From: Thermomonas sp.
GTDB lineage: Bacteria > Pseudomonadota > Gammaproteobacteria > Xanthomonadales > Xanthomonadaceae
NCBI GenBank assembly: GCA_020692565.1
Contig: JAIMKJ010000008.1
Location: 1 to 64,000 of the forward strand
DNA length: 64,000 nucleotides
Direction: 5' to 3'
Shown here: positions 1 through 9,007 of the stretch, one piece after another
Position numbering within the stretch: the first letter of the stretch is position 1
Layout: each line of letters opens with the position of its first letter
Translations under genes and position numbers: made by a program
The notes under the pieces: model-generated
What the model saw: the letters and a program-made list of their open reading frames with translations, nothing else
Databases searched by the model: none
Told to the model about the DNA's origin: nothing

Positions 1-155
1 CTTTGCGACAAAGAAAGTGACCCGCGCAAAGCGCGGAAGCTCTGCAGTTGCTGAAGGCTGCCTCGTGTCGTGGCTTCGACTGCGCGCCTGCGATACGCTT
101 ATGGCGTCCAGGTCGCCCCGCATTAGGGCGATAACATTCAGAAGCCCGCAGACGC

Positions 156-548
156 ATGCACCCGAAAACATTCTCCGCGATTCAAAGCCTCGGCCTCGTC
201 TCGTTGATGAACAAGACCAAGTGGCGCGAAATTGCAGGCAGGCTTTCGGAGCTCGGATCCAACGGACCGATCTGCCGCTACAAGCACGTCGCGGAAGAAC
301 AGATATACGGACCAAGCCATATCCACTGGCATGAATTCATCCACCACCCGACCGAAATGTACGAATGGCTCGAGATCCAGCGCGACGAAGCGATCAGTCG
401 CGGGATTCTGGTGGCCCCATCGATCATCGACTACTCGGAACGGATCGAATCGATCCTGAGAGAGGTCGGCGTGCCTTTCAGCATCACCGAGCATGGATTC
501 AAGATATGGGGACATGTCGACCCATCCAGACAGCCGGCCTATGCCTGA
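156..548 (+). CDS. Hypothetical protein, DUF6678-like
   Basis: A 130-residue soluble protein with no signal peptide or membrane segment. The N-terminal stretch around 'SLMNKTKWRE' and the overall length resemble, from memory, the DUF6678 family of uncharacterised bacterial proteins; no catalytic motif is visible. The ATG at 156 is the only sensible start, but no strong Shine-Dalgarno precedes it. It stands alone, 69 bases upstream of a co-directional PEBP gene. Function unknown. Confidence 0.6.
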   Translation: MHPKTFSAIQSLGLVSLMNKTKWREIAGRLSELGSNGPICRYKHVAEEQIYGPSHIHWHEFIHHPTEMYEWLEIQRDEAISRGILVAPSIIDYSERIESILREVGVPFSITEHGFKIWGHVDPSRQPAYA

Positions 549-617
549 CAATCCGTTCGAAGCGCTCTATCTTCACGAGCCGGTTCGACTCGAGTCCGCC
601 CAACCCAGGAGTCCCCC

Positions 618-1232
618 ATGCGCATCCGCAGCGACAGTTTCGAACACCGCCAACGCATTCCCGCCGAATTCGCGATGGGCGCGCCGGACGGATTCGGCGG
701 CAACCGCAACCCGCATCTGCGCTGGCGCGGTGCGCCGGCCGGCACCCGCAGCTTCGCGCTGCTGTGCATCGACACCGATGCGCCGACCGACGGCGCGCTG
801 GTCGCCGACGACGCGACGCCCATTCCCGTCGATCACCCGCGCGGCGATTTCGTGCATTGGGTGCTCGTCGATATTCCAGCCGATGTGCATGAGATCGCGG
901 CCGGCAGCGGCAGCGACGGCGTGACCGCGCGCGGCAAGCCGGCGCCTGGCGGCCCCGACGGCGCGCGCCACGGGTTGAACGATTACACCGGCTGGTTCGC
1001 CGGCGACGCGCAGATGGGCGGGGACTATCTCGGTTACGACGGTCCGTATCCGCCGGCTCACGACCTGCGCTTGCACCGCTATTTTTTCCGCCTGTTCGCG
1101 CTGGATGTCGAGCGCCTCGATCTGCCGGCGACCTTCACCGCCGCCGATGTCTTCCGCGCCATGCACGGACACGTGCTGGCGGAAACCGCGCTCTGCGGAA
1201 CGTATTCGCTCAATGCCGAAGTAAAGGGCTGA
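618..1232 (+). CDS. YbhB/YbcL family PEBP-like protein
   Basis: This 204-residue cytoplasmic protein belongs to the phosphatidylethanolamine-binding (Raf kinase inhibitor-like) family. Family marks are the 'DTDAPTDG' segment near residue 54, 'HWVLVDIP' near residue 80 and the aromatic 'LHRYFFRLFAL' strand toward the C-terminus. AGGAG at 607-611 sits well before the ATG. Bacterial members are abundant soluble proteins of unclear ligand; a specific role cannot be read from the sequence. A co-directional RDD gene follows after 40 bases. Confidence 0.85.
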   Translation: MRIRSDSFEHRQRIPAEFAMGAPDGFGGNRNPHLRWRGAPAGTRSFALLCIDTDAPTDGALVADDATPIPVDHPRGDFVHWVLVDIPADVHEIAAGSGSDGVTARGKPAPGGPDGARHGLNDYTGWFAGDAQMGGDYLGYDGPYPPAHDLRLHRYFFRLFALDVERLDLPATFTAADVFRAMHGHVLAETALCGTYSLNAEVKG

Positions 1233-1272
1233 GTGCGGTATTCGCGACCAGGCATTCGACAGGGGAACCGCG

Positions 1273-1767
1273 ATGAACGAGCACAATCCATATCACGCGC
1301 CTGCCGCGCAGATCGCGGACAGCATGCCGCAGGAGCGGCTGACGATCGAACCCGCCGGCCGCTGGCGCCGGTTCTTCAATCTGCTGATCGACTACGCCTG
1401 TTTCAGTCTGCTGGCGATGCTGGTGCTGGTTCCCTACGCCACGTGGCTGGTGGTGCAGGGCGGCGAGGCGGCGCTGGATGTGCTGGAAGAGCCGAATTTC
1501 CTGCGCGACTACGGCGTCGGCATCGGCGCGATGCTGCTGTATTACATCCCGCTGGAAGGATTCTTCGGCTTCACGGTGGGCAAACTGATCACCGGCACGC
1601 GGGTGGTCAACGAGGAGGGCGGTAAACCGCGCTGGGGCCAGATCGTCGGCCGCACGTTCGCGCGCTTCATTCCGTTCGAAGCGTTCTCGGTGCTGTTCTC
1701 GAACGGGAAGGATCGCCGCGGCTGGCACGATTCGCTGCCGAAGACCTACGTCGTCCGCAAGCGCTGA
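1273..1767 (+). CDS. RDD family membrane protein
   Basis: 164 residues with an RDD-type layout. A first hydrophobic helix (about 36-58) begins just after the 'GRWRRFFN' motif and contains Asp in 'LIDYAC'. A second helix (about 82-103) is followed by 'GKLITGTRVVNEEGGKPRWGQ', the usual RDD loop, and a basic C-terminal tail. A GGGGAA ribosome site precedes the ATG. RDD proteins are small inner-membrane proteins; some have been linked to ion transport, but the substrate is unknown here. Confidence 0.85.
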   Translation: MNEHNPYHAPAAQIADSMPQERLTIEPAGRWRRFFNLLIDYACFSLLAMLVLVPYATWLVVQGGEAALDVLEEPNFLRDYGVGIGAMLLYYIPLEGFFGFTVGKLITGTRVVNEEGGKPRWGQIVGRTFARFIPFEAFSVLFSNGKDRRGWHDSLPKTYVVRKR

Positions 1768-2146
1768 GGCAGGCGCCGCGGCGGTCGGTGCCGGCGCTGC
1801 CGGATCGACAGCGGTTCGATCTTCGGCCCACCGCCTCGATCCGCGATGGCCTCCGAATGCTGCATGCGCCTGCAGAACATCTCGCAGCGGCCCCGAAAAC
1901 ATCTCAGGATCATCTCCCGCCGAAAAAATGTGACGGAAGCCGCGAAAAAGCGGGCTTCCGTTCGGCCAGAGTGCGCGCTGGCCCGTCCGGGGCGCGTGCC
2001 GCCTCGTGGAGCGCCGAATCCCTCACGTCCGTTCCTGCGCCGACCGGCGTGCATTCCGGCGGGTCTTCATGTTGCTGGAGCGCCGCGCGTGACCGGCGTC
2101 GCCGACGCATCGCCGCCCATCTTGCCGCCGCAGACAGGAATCACGG
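1768..2146. other. Intergenic region before the effector gene, with one hairpin
   Basis: No convincing gene. The only structure is an imperfect palindrome at 1933-1961 (ACGGAAGC...GCTTCCGT with an A-rich loop). On the minus strand a run of T residues follows a few bases after the stem, so it could terminate antisense transcription. The promoter of the large gene starting at 2147 must lie here, but no clear -35/-10 pair was found. Confidence 0.4.
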
Positions 2147-5100
2147 ATGTCGCAACCCGCCAGTTGGATCGCCGACGAGTACGGCGGTTCCTATCTCAAC
2201 AATCCCCAGCAGCAGAACCGCGATCTGGCCGCCGCCCACGACATGGCGGTGCTGATCCAGCAAACCGTGCAGGCGAAGGGCGGCGACTATCGTCGCACCG
2301 GCGAGTTGATCAACGAGACGCTGGACGAACTGAGCGGCCGCGCGCCGTTCGGCTTCGTGACCCCGGCCTTCGCGCTGGGCATGACCCAGGTGTTGCTGGA
2401 CCGCGCCAACAGCGTGCCCGGGCCCGAGTTCGTGCAGTACCTCGAAGGCATCCGCGATCGCGACAACCCGCTGTTCTTCTGGCAGCAGAGCACCCTCGAT
2501 CCGCTGATGGACGAGGTGAAGGACCGCACCCGCGCGCACGTGGAGGAGCTCTACGGCCGCAGCACGTTCTCGGTGTTCGAAGGCATGAAGGGCCAGCGCG
2601 GCCCGCTGGCCTTCGGGGCCGGCGCCGCGGATGCAGTGCTGGAAGAGGTCGGCGGCGGCGGCCGGGGCGTGCTGCTGGCGGCTTCCAATCCGGTGGAGGC
2701 CGGCCGTCAGGCGGTCGACATGCTGCGCAACCTCGATGACGTGCCGGCGGCGCTGCGGCAACAGGTGCGCGAGGCGCGCGAACTGATCGATGCGAGCCGG
2801 CTGGACGATTACCACAAGGGTTTCCTGACCGCGCGGGTGGCGATCATCGCGCTGGATGCCGTGGACGTGATCGAGACCGGCCTGTCGATCGGCAATCTCG
2901 CGCGCAGGCTGCGCAACGGCGATGTCCACAGCATCGGCGATGCGTTGCAGGCGCTGGACGATGGGCCGCAGGCGATGCGCCAACGGGGGCAGGCCGGCGA
3001 CGCCAACGCTTTGTCCGCGGGCGATGTCCCGGCGCGCGACCGGACCCCGAGCGCTTCGCCCAGCGCCCAGGCGGCGACGCTGACCGGCCAGCTGGTGGAG
3101 ACCCTGCCGGCGAACTACCGCGAGCCTTATCGCGAGGCCTTCACCCAGCTGCTGCGCGCCAACAACTACGACACGCCGGACGAGGTGGCCGGCTTCGCGC
3201 GCTGGCTGAACGACAACCCGGACCACGCCGTGACCCGGCGGTACCACGAGATCGCCCAGCAGACCATGCAGCAGCAGGTGGTCTCGGCGTATCCCGACCG
3301 GGTGGAATTCGCCTACCAGCGCGCATTGGACGAGACCTTCCGCGACGCCGGTGCGAACACGCCGCAGGACCGCATGGCCTACATGGAGGGATTCACCGGC
3401 CCGAACGCCGCCGCCTTCCGCACGGCGCTGGACGAACGCGCGTTGACCCAGGTCGTCGACCATTCGCTGCGCCAGATCCCCGACAACGTGCGCGACGCCT
3501 ATCGCGGCAGTCTGGCCAGCATCCTGGGCGAGCAGGGCTATCTGGGCCAGGGTCGGTTCGATCCCGACGGCGCCCAGACCTATATCGATCGCCTCGCCGG
3601 GGCGCCGGGCGGGCCGGCGGCGATGGCCGTGCACAACCGCGCGATGAATATCGTGGTGAACGGCGCGTCGGACCGGTTCCCCGACGGGACCGAGGCCTAT
3701 TACGCCCGCGCCTACCGGCAGACCTTCGAGGCCGAGAACATCCGCGACCCGAGCGCGGCGCAGCGCTATATCGACAATCTCGACGCCGCGCCCAACGGCG
3801 CGGCGATGCGCGCGGTGCACAACCGCGCGGTGGCCGGCATCGTCGACGACGCGGTCGACACCCTGCCGCAGAACCTGCAACCGGCGTATGCCCGCGCGCT
3901 GCGGCTGTCGCTGGACCAGGCCGGCGCGGACACGCCTGCCGAAGCGCTGTCCCATGTCCGCAATCTGACCGATGGCCGCCAGGTGCAGTCGGTGGCTGCG
4001 CTGCACCAGCGCGCCTTCGACAGCGTGGTCCAGAGCGCCGTCTCCGGACTGGACGACAACCAGCGGCCGGCCTACACCCAGGCCCTGCGCGAATCGTTGG
4101 ATGCCGGCGGACGCGGCCCGGCCCGCAGCGCCGACGGCAGCCCGGTCTGGGACTACGGCAGTGTCGAGCGTGCCCAGCAATACGTGATCGATCTGGCGAA
4201 CTCGCCACAGGCGATGGCGCGCATCCACGAGCGCGCCGATGCGATCCTCGGCGTTGATCGCACCCCCGATCGCACGCCCGACCGCACCGCACCGCCGCAG
4301 ACCCCGTCGCAGGACCGGGTCGATCCGCCGGACAACACCCGGCCGCCCACCCAGACTCCCCCTGCCCGGAACCCGCCGCCGAACGACGCCAATCCGCTGC
4401 CGACCGACCGGCAGAATCCGGACCAGGCGCAGCTGCCGCCGGCCTCGCAGCCGAACGATCCGTTGCTGCCGTTCCACGCCCGGCCGCGCGAGGAACGGAT
4501 GCGTCCGCCCGCGCCGCTGGAGGCCAACGGCCAGCGTTTCGACGTGATGGGCGTGGACGAGGACGGCCGGCTGCAGCTGCGGCCGGAAGGCCAGCGCGTC
4601 GGTGCGCTGCCGGCGGAAGCGATGTTCGACATGCGCGCGTCCACGCCGCAGGCGCTGGCGCAGCCGGGCAACGCAGTGCTGTACGGCCGCGACCCGTGGT
4701 TGACCGATGGCGTGGTCGAGGCTGGGCAGCGACCCGACGTCGCCGAGCGCAGCTACGTGCTGCGCGACCCGCAGAACCCCGAGCGCACGACCGTGGTGCC
4801 CGAATCGCGGGCCGCGGAGATCGTCACCCCGATCGGGCGCGAGGTGAGCTATCAGGGCGAAACCTGGCGCTTCCAGGCGCTGCAGTCGCCGGGGTGGCAG
4901 CGCGGAGTCGAAGAGCGCGGCTTTCAGCTGGCGAATGCGGACGGCCGCACCCGGTTCGTGCCCGAAAACCACGCGGTCGATATCCGCATGCGGCTGGGCG
5001 AAGAAGGCGAATACCGGTTCGGCGATGTGCGCCACGGCGTGATCAGGATGCTCCCCATGGAGCCGGACCGCGATTTCAGCATGCCGCTCGCGCCGGGCAT

Positions 5101-7423
5101 GCGTTTCGAGGCGCGACTTCGCGACCGCGAGATGGAGGGCGCTTACCGCATCACCGTCGGCGACAACGGCGAACTCACCGCGACCGGTCGCATCCGCAAC
5201 GGCACCGAGGTCAGCCAGCGCATCGAAGCGTCCGACATCGCGCCGCGCTACGTCGACGTGCGTTCGCCCGACTTCAACGACAGCTTCCAGGTCGACAGCT
5301 TCGCCCATCGCGAAGCCAACACGCGCAACCGTGCGATCTCGACCGAACCGACCGGCCTGCCGCTGCGCGATCCGGCCTTCGGCAATCTCGACGGCACCCC
5401 CAGCCCGCAGCTCGCGCTGGGCGCGCAGTCGCTGCAGACCCAGGCCGACTTCATCCGCCGCAACGCCGGCAATCTCGATGCCGGACAGGCGCCGAGCCTG
5501 ACCGTGTTCAACATCGCCTTCAACAACCAGGGCGAAGCGCGCCAGGTGCTGGATGCGATGAGCGATTTCCGGCAGATGCATCCCGAAGCGCCGATCCGGA
5601 TCGTCGCCTACGAGCCGAGCTTCCGCTCGTTCGAGGGCAGGGACGGTTACGACGAATTGCAGCGGATCATCCAGCGCGACCGGATCCAGGTGGAGTTCTT
5701 CGGCAACGATCCCGCGCAGCGCGAGGTGATCCACGCCAAGGGCGTGGCGGTGAACGACCAGGTGTTGTTCAGTACCGGCGCGGTGATCGACGGATCCAGC
5801 CAGAAGGCCGACATCAGCGTGCCGCTGCCGCCCGACGCCGCGCGCGCCTTCAACGCTTATCTCAACGAGGCAGTGATCGGCGACGCCAGCGTCGCCCGCC
5901 GTCAGGAACTGACCGCCAACGCCGCGCGCGAAGGCGTGCTGATCAACGATCCCGAAGCGCGCCTGCCGTACATCGCCCGCGCCCAGGACGGCCTGATCCG
6001 CGGCGCCGAGCGCGAACTGACGGTCAGCGTCAGCGAGCTGCGCAATCCCGAGACCACGCGCGCGATCATCGAGCGCGCCGAAGCCGGCGTGAACGTGCAG
6101 GTGCAGTTCCGCGAGATGGATCCCGAGTCGCGGCAACTGCTGGCCGACGCCCAGCAGCGGCTGCCGAACCTGAAGGTCGAGGACGCGTCCGCATGGCAGC
6201 CGCGCCCGCACTACAACGCCATCATCGCCGACCGCGAACAGGCCTACGTCGGCACCGCCTATCTGTGGCAGAACCAGCAGGACATGCTGCAGCACGGCCG
6301 CTCGTTCGAGAACGGCGTGCTGCTGCAGGGCGAGCCGGTGCGCCAGCTGCAGTCGCAGATGGACGCGCTGCGGTCGCTGCAGCCGGCGAATCCCGGCCAG
6401 CGGCTGCTCAGCCCCGCGCCGGACGACGCGCCGGACGTGGGCGTGCGGCTGCGCAACGACACCACCGGTTCGATCTCGATCAGCGCGCCGGCCAACAGCA
6501 GCATCGGCGTGGACGTGCAGAACAGCACGACCGGCGCGATCCAGACCGTCTCCGGCAGCGGCAACGTCCAGGTGTCCGGCAACCGCGAGACTCTCGGCAC
6601 GGCCGCGACCGCGGCGCCGGACGCCAACGGCAACGTGCAGGTGACCGACACGCCCGGCCTGCGCATCGAACTGCAGACCCCCGGCACGTCGGGCCGCACC
6701 GGCACCGACGTGCGCATCGACAACAGCACCGTGAACGGCGGCGTGCAGTCGATCGTCGGCAACGACAACGTGCAGATCGACATCAACGACGCCCGGATCA
6801 ACGGCGACCGCCGGCAGACGGTGATCGACGGCGACCACAACCGCCAGACCCAGAACCTCGGCGGCAACGTCACCGCCGACAGCGTGACCCAGACCATCGA
6901 CGGCCGCTCCGGTTCGCGTCAGCAGGTAGGCAACGATGTGCCGCCCGTCGCTGTGCCGACCGAGCGCACGCCGCCGGTCGACGATCGTCGTTCGGCATTG
7001 CCCGATACGTCGCGCGATCCGGGCCTCGACGACCCGCGCCATCCGAATCACACGCTGTTCGCCAGCGCGCTGGATCGCATCCGGACGTTCGAGCGCGATC
7101 GCGGCATCGACTCGGGGGACTTCGCGCGCAACCTCGCCGGAGATCTCACCGTGCGTTCGGTCGAAGCCGGCCTGCCGCGGATCAATCACGTCGTCTTCAA
7201 CGCCGAAGGCACCCGCGCCTTCGCGGTGGACACGCCGAACCTCGATGCCGAATGGCGGCGCGTGGCCTACACCGACATCGCCGGCGCCGGGCAGCAGACG
7301 CTCGCCGCCAGCAGCGAACGATTGCGCGAGCTGCAGTCCCCGGCGCTATCGCCGGCCGCCGTGCAGCAGGACATGCAGCAGCGGCCCGACGAGCAGGCGC
7401 GCAACGCGGCAAGGACGGTCTGA
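2147..7423 (+). CDS. Putative X-T4SS effector: phospholipase-D-like protein with C-terminal XVIPCD
   Basis: 1758 residues, no signal peptide. The N-terminal ~700 residues contain several degenerate helical repeats of about 75 residues (recurring 'H-x-R-A' and 'Y-x-x-A-x-R'). A Pro/Asp-rich linker (about 705-790) follows, then a beta-rich part. Next come two phospholipase-D-like half sites, H1196-x-K1198 and H1355-x-N1357-x4-D1362, and a Gly/Asn-rich repetitive region. The last ~130 residues (from about 1625) match the XVIPCD secretion signal of Xanthomonas-type T4SS effectors: 'HPNHTLFASALDRI', 'GLPRINHVVF', 'GTRAFAVDT'. Known X-Tfes are injected into rival Gram-negative bacteria; PLD-type ones attack membranes. 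Both half sites deviate from HxKx4D. No immunity gene lies directly upstream; two lipoproteins are convergent downstream. Confidence 0.8.
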   Translation: MSQPASWIADEYGGSYLNNPQQQNRDLAAAHDMAVLIQQTVQAKGGDYRRTGELINETLDELSGRAPFGFVTPAFALGMTQVLLDRANSVPGPEFVQYLEGIRDRDNPLFFWQQSTLDPLMDEVKDRTRAHVEELYGRSTFSVFEGMKGQRGPLAFGAGAADAVLEEVGGGGRGVLLAASNPVEAGRQAVDMLRNLDDVPAALRQQVREARELIDASRLDDYHKGFLTARVAIIALDAVDVIETGLSIGNLARRLRNGDVHSIGDALQALDDGPQAMRQRGQAGDANALSAGDVPARDRTPSASPSAQAATLTGQLVETLPANYREPYREAFTQLLRANNYDTPDEVAGFARWLNDNPDHAVTRRYHEIAQQTMQQQVVSAYPDRVEFAYQRALDETFRDAGANTPQDRMAYMEGFTGPNAAAFRTALDERALTQVVDHSLRQIPDNVRDAYRGSLASILGEQGYLGQGRFDPDGAQTYIDRLAGAPGGPAAMAVHNRAMNIVVNGASDRFPDGTEAYYARAYRQTFEAENIRDPSAAQRYIDNLDAAPNGAAMRAVHNRAVAGIVDDAVDTLPQNLQPAYARALRLSLDQAGADTPAEALSHVRNLTDGRQVQSVAALHQRAFDSVVQSAVSGLDDNQRPAYTQALRESLDAGGRGPARSADGSPVWDYGSVERAQQYVIDLANSPQAMARIHERADAILGVDRTPDRTPDRTAPPQTPSQDRVDPPDNTRPPTQTPPARNPPPNDANPLPTDRQNPDQAQLPPASQPNDPLLPFHARPREERMRPPAPLEANGQRFDVMGVDEDGRLQLRPEGQRVGALPAEAMFDMRASTPQALAQPGNAVLYGRDPWLTDGVVEAGQRPDVAERSYVLRDPQNPERTTVVPESRAAEIVTPIGREVSYQGETWRFQALQSPGWQRGVEERGFQLANADGRTRFVPENHAVDIRMRLGEEGEYRFGDVRHGVIRMLPMEPDRDFSMPLAPGMRFEARLRDREMEGAYRITVGDNGELTATGRIRNGTEVSQRIEASDIAPRYVDVRSPDFNDSFQVDSFAHREANTRNRAISTEPTGLPLRDPAFGNLDGTPSPQLALGAQSLQTQADFIRRNAGNLDAGQAPSLTVFNIAFNNQGEARQVLDAMSDFRQMHPEAPIRIVAYEPSFRSFEGRDGYDELQRIIQRDRIQVEFFGNDPAQREVIHAKGVAVNDQVLFSTGAVIDGSSQKADISVPLPPDAARAFNAYLNEAVIGDASVARRQELTANAAREGVLINDPEARLPYIARAQDGLIRGAERELTVSVSELRNPETTRAIIERAEAGVNVQVQFREMDPESRQLLADAQQRLPNLKVEDASAWQPRPHYNAIIADREQAYVGTAYLWQNQQDMLQHGRSFENGVLLQGEPVRQLQSQMDALRSLQPANPGQRLLSPAPDDAPDVGVRLRNDTTGSISISAPANSSIGVDVQNSTTGAIQTVSGSGNVQVSGNRETLGTAATAAPDANGNVQVTDTPGLRIELQTPGTSGRTGTDVRIDNSTVNGGVQSIVGNDNVQIDINDARINGDRRQTVIDGDHNRQTQNLGGNVTADSVTQTIDGRSGSRQQVGNDVPPVAVPTERTPPVDDRRSALPDTSRDPGLDDPRHPNHTLFASALDRIRTFERDRGIDSGDFARNLAGDLTVRSVEAGLPRINHVVFNAEGTRAFAVDTPNLDAEWRRVAYTDIAGAGQQTLAASSERLRELQSPALSPAAVQQDMQQRPDEQARNAARTV

Positions 7424-7449
7424 GCCGACGATGCCTTGCCGGGTTCGGG

Positions 7450-7986
7450 TCAGAGCGCCAGCGGTTTCGCCTGGAACACCAGCACGTCGCCGCTGTCCCC
7501 GGTCAGGCGCATGCGATAGGGCTGCGGCTGCAGCAGTTCGACCTTGAACGACTGGCTCATCAGTTCGCTGAAACGGCGGTCGGCGAGGTTCTTGTCGTCG
7601 CTGCAGGACATGCGGGTGGCGATGTTCAGGGTCATCTCCAGGCGTTTGCCGGAGACCGTGTACGTGCCGTGCAGTTGATTGCAGTCGGCCTTGGCGCTGA
7701 CCTCGCCCCCGGAGAAGGTCATTTCGAAATCCGCGCCCGGTGCGCGGACCTCGGCGATGCCGGCGCCGCCCGCGGCGGTGGCGGACTGCAGCGTCCAGCC
7801 GCCGGTGTTGATCAATTCGTCGCGGTTGAAGTTGGCCGTGCGCTCGCGTTCTGCGCCCGCGGCGGCGGTGCCGGCCGACGGGTTGCCGGCGGCATCCGCG
7901 GGGGTATCGCCGGTACCGGTCGCGGAGGCGCAGGCGGTGGTGGAGAACAGCAGTGCAGCGGCGATCATGGCGTTGCGGACAGGCAT
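7450..7986 (-). CDS. META-domain lipoprotein
   Basis: 178 residues from the ATG at 7986, preceded by GGAGA. The N-terminus is a signal peptide with a plausible lipobox ending at Cys19 ('STTAC'). An Ala/Gly-rich linker follows, then one META (HslJ-like) domain with the usual 'N..GGWTLQS', 'ADCNQLHGTY' and 'MSC' marks; paired Cys residues fit the family. META proteins are outer-membrane or periplasmic and tied to stress or antibiotic tolerance in a few species. It is convergent with the effector gene and 70 bases downstream of a second META lipoprotein on the same strand. Confidence 0.8.
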   Translation of the reverse strand: MPVRNAMIAAALLFSTTACASATGTGDTPADAAGNPSAGTAAAGAERERTANFNRDELINTGGWTLQSATAAGGAGIAEVRAPGADFEMTFSGGEVSAKADCNQLHGTYTVSGKRLEMTLNIATRMSCSDDKNLADRRFSELMSQSFKVELLQPQPYRMRLTGDSGDVLVFQAKPLAL

Positions 7987-8056
7987 GGAGAGTCTCCGGA
8001 AGCGGGGTGATGAACGATGAGGACGAGGCGACGGGACATCGCGGCAGGCATGCGGA

Positions 8057-8899
8057 TCAGGGGTCGACCATTTCGGATTCGATGACCAGATCCAGCAGAT
8101 AGGCGACGCTGGGGGCGTCCATCGGCGGATTGGCGATGGGGAAGCGCTTGACCCGCAACACGGTGCGGATGCCGTCCTCGTGGGTGTAACCATCGATGCT
8201 GCCGTGGAACAGCCGCCACGCGCCGGGTTCGCCGACGCGCAGGCCTTCGGCGAACTGGATATCGCGCACTTCGAGGCAGGTTTGCGCCGGCATCAGCGGG
8301 TGACTGCAGGGCTTGGTGCGTGCGGCCACTTCCATGTATGCGGTGGTGCCGGCGCTGCCGTAGCGGGTTTCCGGCGTGGCCGCGCCGACGAAGCGCAGGA
8401 CATCGCCGTTGCCGGTGGTCCACAGCAGCACCGGCGGGTCGCTTTCGAGCAGCCGGATGCGCGCGTCGCCCTGCAGGCGTTTGCCGATTTCGTCGTCCAG
8501 CGCCATCACCGCGGCGTCCATGCAGGCCATCTTGGTCGCGCGCAGCGGGCCGATGCGGACCGTGTCGCCGTGCAGACTCGCCTCGCCGCCGATGCTGTTG
8601 CAGGCATTGACGACGCGGAGGCGGCCGTCGACGAAATCGAACTGCAGCGGCAGTTCCGGCCGCGCCAGCAGCGCGGCGATGCGTTGGCCGCGGGGGTCGG
8701 TGGCGTCCTGCAGTCGCCAGTGATAACCGCCGAGGGTGGCATGCATGGCCTGGGCATCCTGCGCTGCAGATGACGACGGAGACGCCGGTGCGGGGGCGAC
8801 CGCCGCGGGGTCGGTGGTGGTGGGCGACTGCGCGCAGCCGGTCACGGCCAGCGACAGCATCAGCGACGAGAAGAACAGCAAGGACAGGGGACGGGTCAT
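8057..8899 (-). CDS. META and DUF4377 domain lipoprotein
   Basis: 280 residues from the ATG at 8899; its signal peptide ends in a good lipobox (VTGC, Cys22). A META domain (about 50-160, with 'NACNSIGGEA' and 'TKMACMD') is followed by a DUF4377-type domain (about 170-275, 'KPCSHPLMPAQTCLEV...GAWRLFHGSIDGYTHEDG'). This two-domain order is known in secreted heat-shock-like lipoproteins. It is probably co-transcribed with the next META lipoprotein. Xanthomonas T4SS immunity proteins are often lipoproteins, so a protective role against the neighbouring effector is possible, but the convergent orientation argues against it. Confidence 0.8.
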   Translation of the reverse strand: MTRPLSLLFFSSLMLSLAVTGCAQSPTTTDPAAVAPAPASPSSSAAQDAQAMHATLGGYHWRLQDATDPRGQRIAALLARPELPLQFDFVDGRLRVVNACNSIGGEASLHGDTVRIGPLRATKMACMDAAVMALDDEIGKRLQGDARIRLLESDPPVLLWTTGNGDVLRFVGAATPETRYGSAGTTAYMEVAARTKPCSHPLMPAQTCLEVRDIQFAEGLRVGEPGAWRLFHGSIDGYTHEDGIRTVLRVKRFPIANPPMDAPSVAYLLDLVIESEMVDP

Positions 8900-9007
8900 A
8901 GCGGGCTCCGCGAGAGAACTTCCATGAACGTGCGGTGGGTCGGGACGGGGTCCGCGCGGGCGGGAGACAGCGTCCCGAACCATACACCGCGCCGGGTGGG
9001 CGTGCCG

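Noticed and set aside
1..155. Edge of a mobile element or RNA gene at the left end
   Set aside because: The short palindromic GCGCAAAGCGC stretch is not enough to call a tRNA, rRNA or insertion sequence; no gene is supported.
2141..7189. Minus-strand open frame of 1682 codons opposite the large effector gene
   Set aside because: It mirrors codon positions of the real gene (GC-rich third bases leave the antisense frame open), its product is an Arg/His/Val-rich run without domains, and the plus strand has clear PLD-like and XVIPCD motifs.
4696..8010. Plus-strand open frame of 1104 codons overlapping the effector and the META gene
   Set aside because: Arg/Ala/Pro-rich frame-shifted shadow; it runs through two real genes on different strands and has no domain or ribosome site.
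7450..8899. META lipoproteins as immunity proteins of the neighbouring effector
   Set aside because: They are convergent with the effector gene, whereas T4SS immunity genes are normally in the same operon, and META lipoproteins are common elsewhere. Left as a possibility only.
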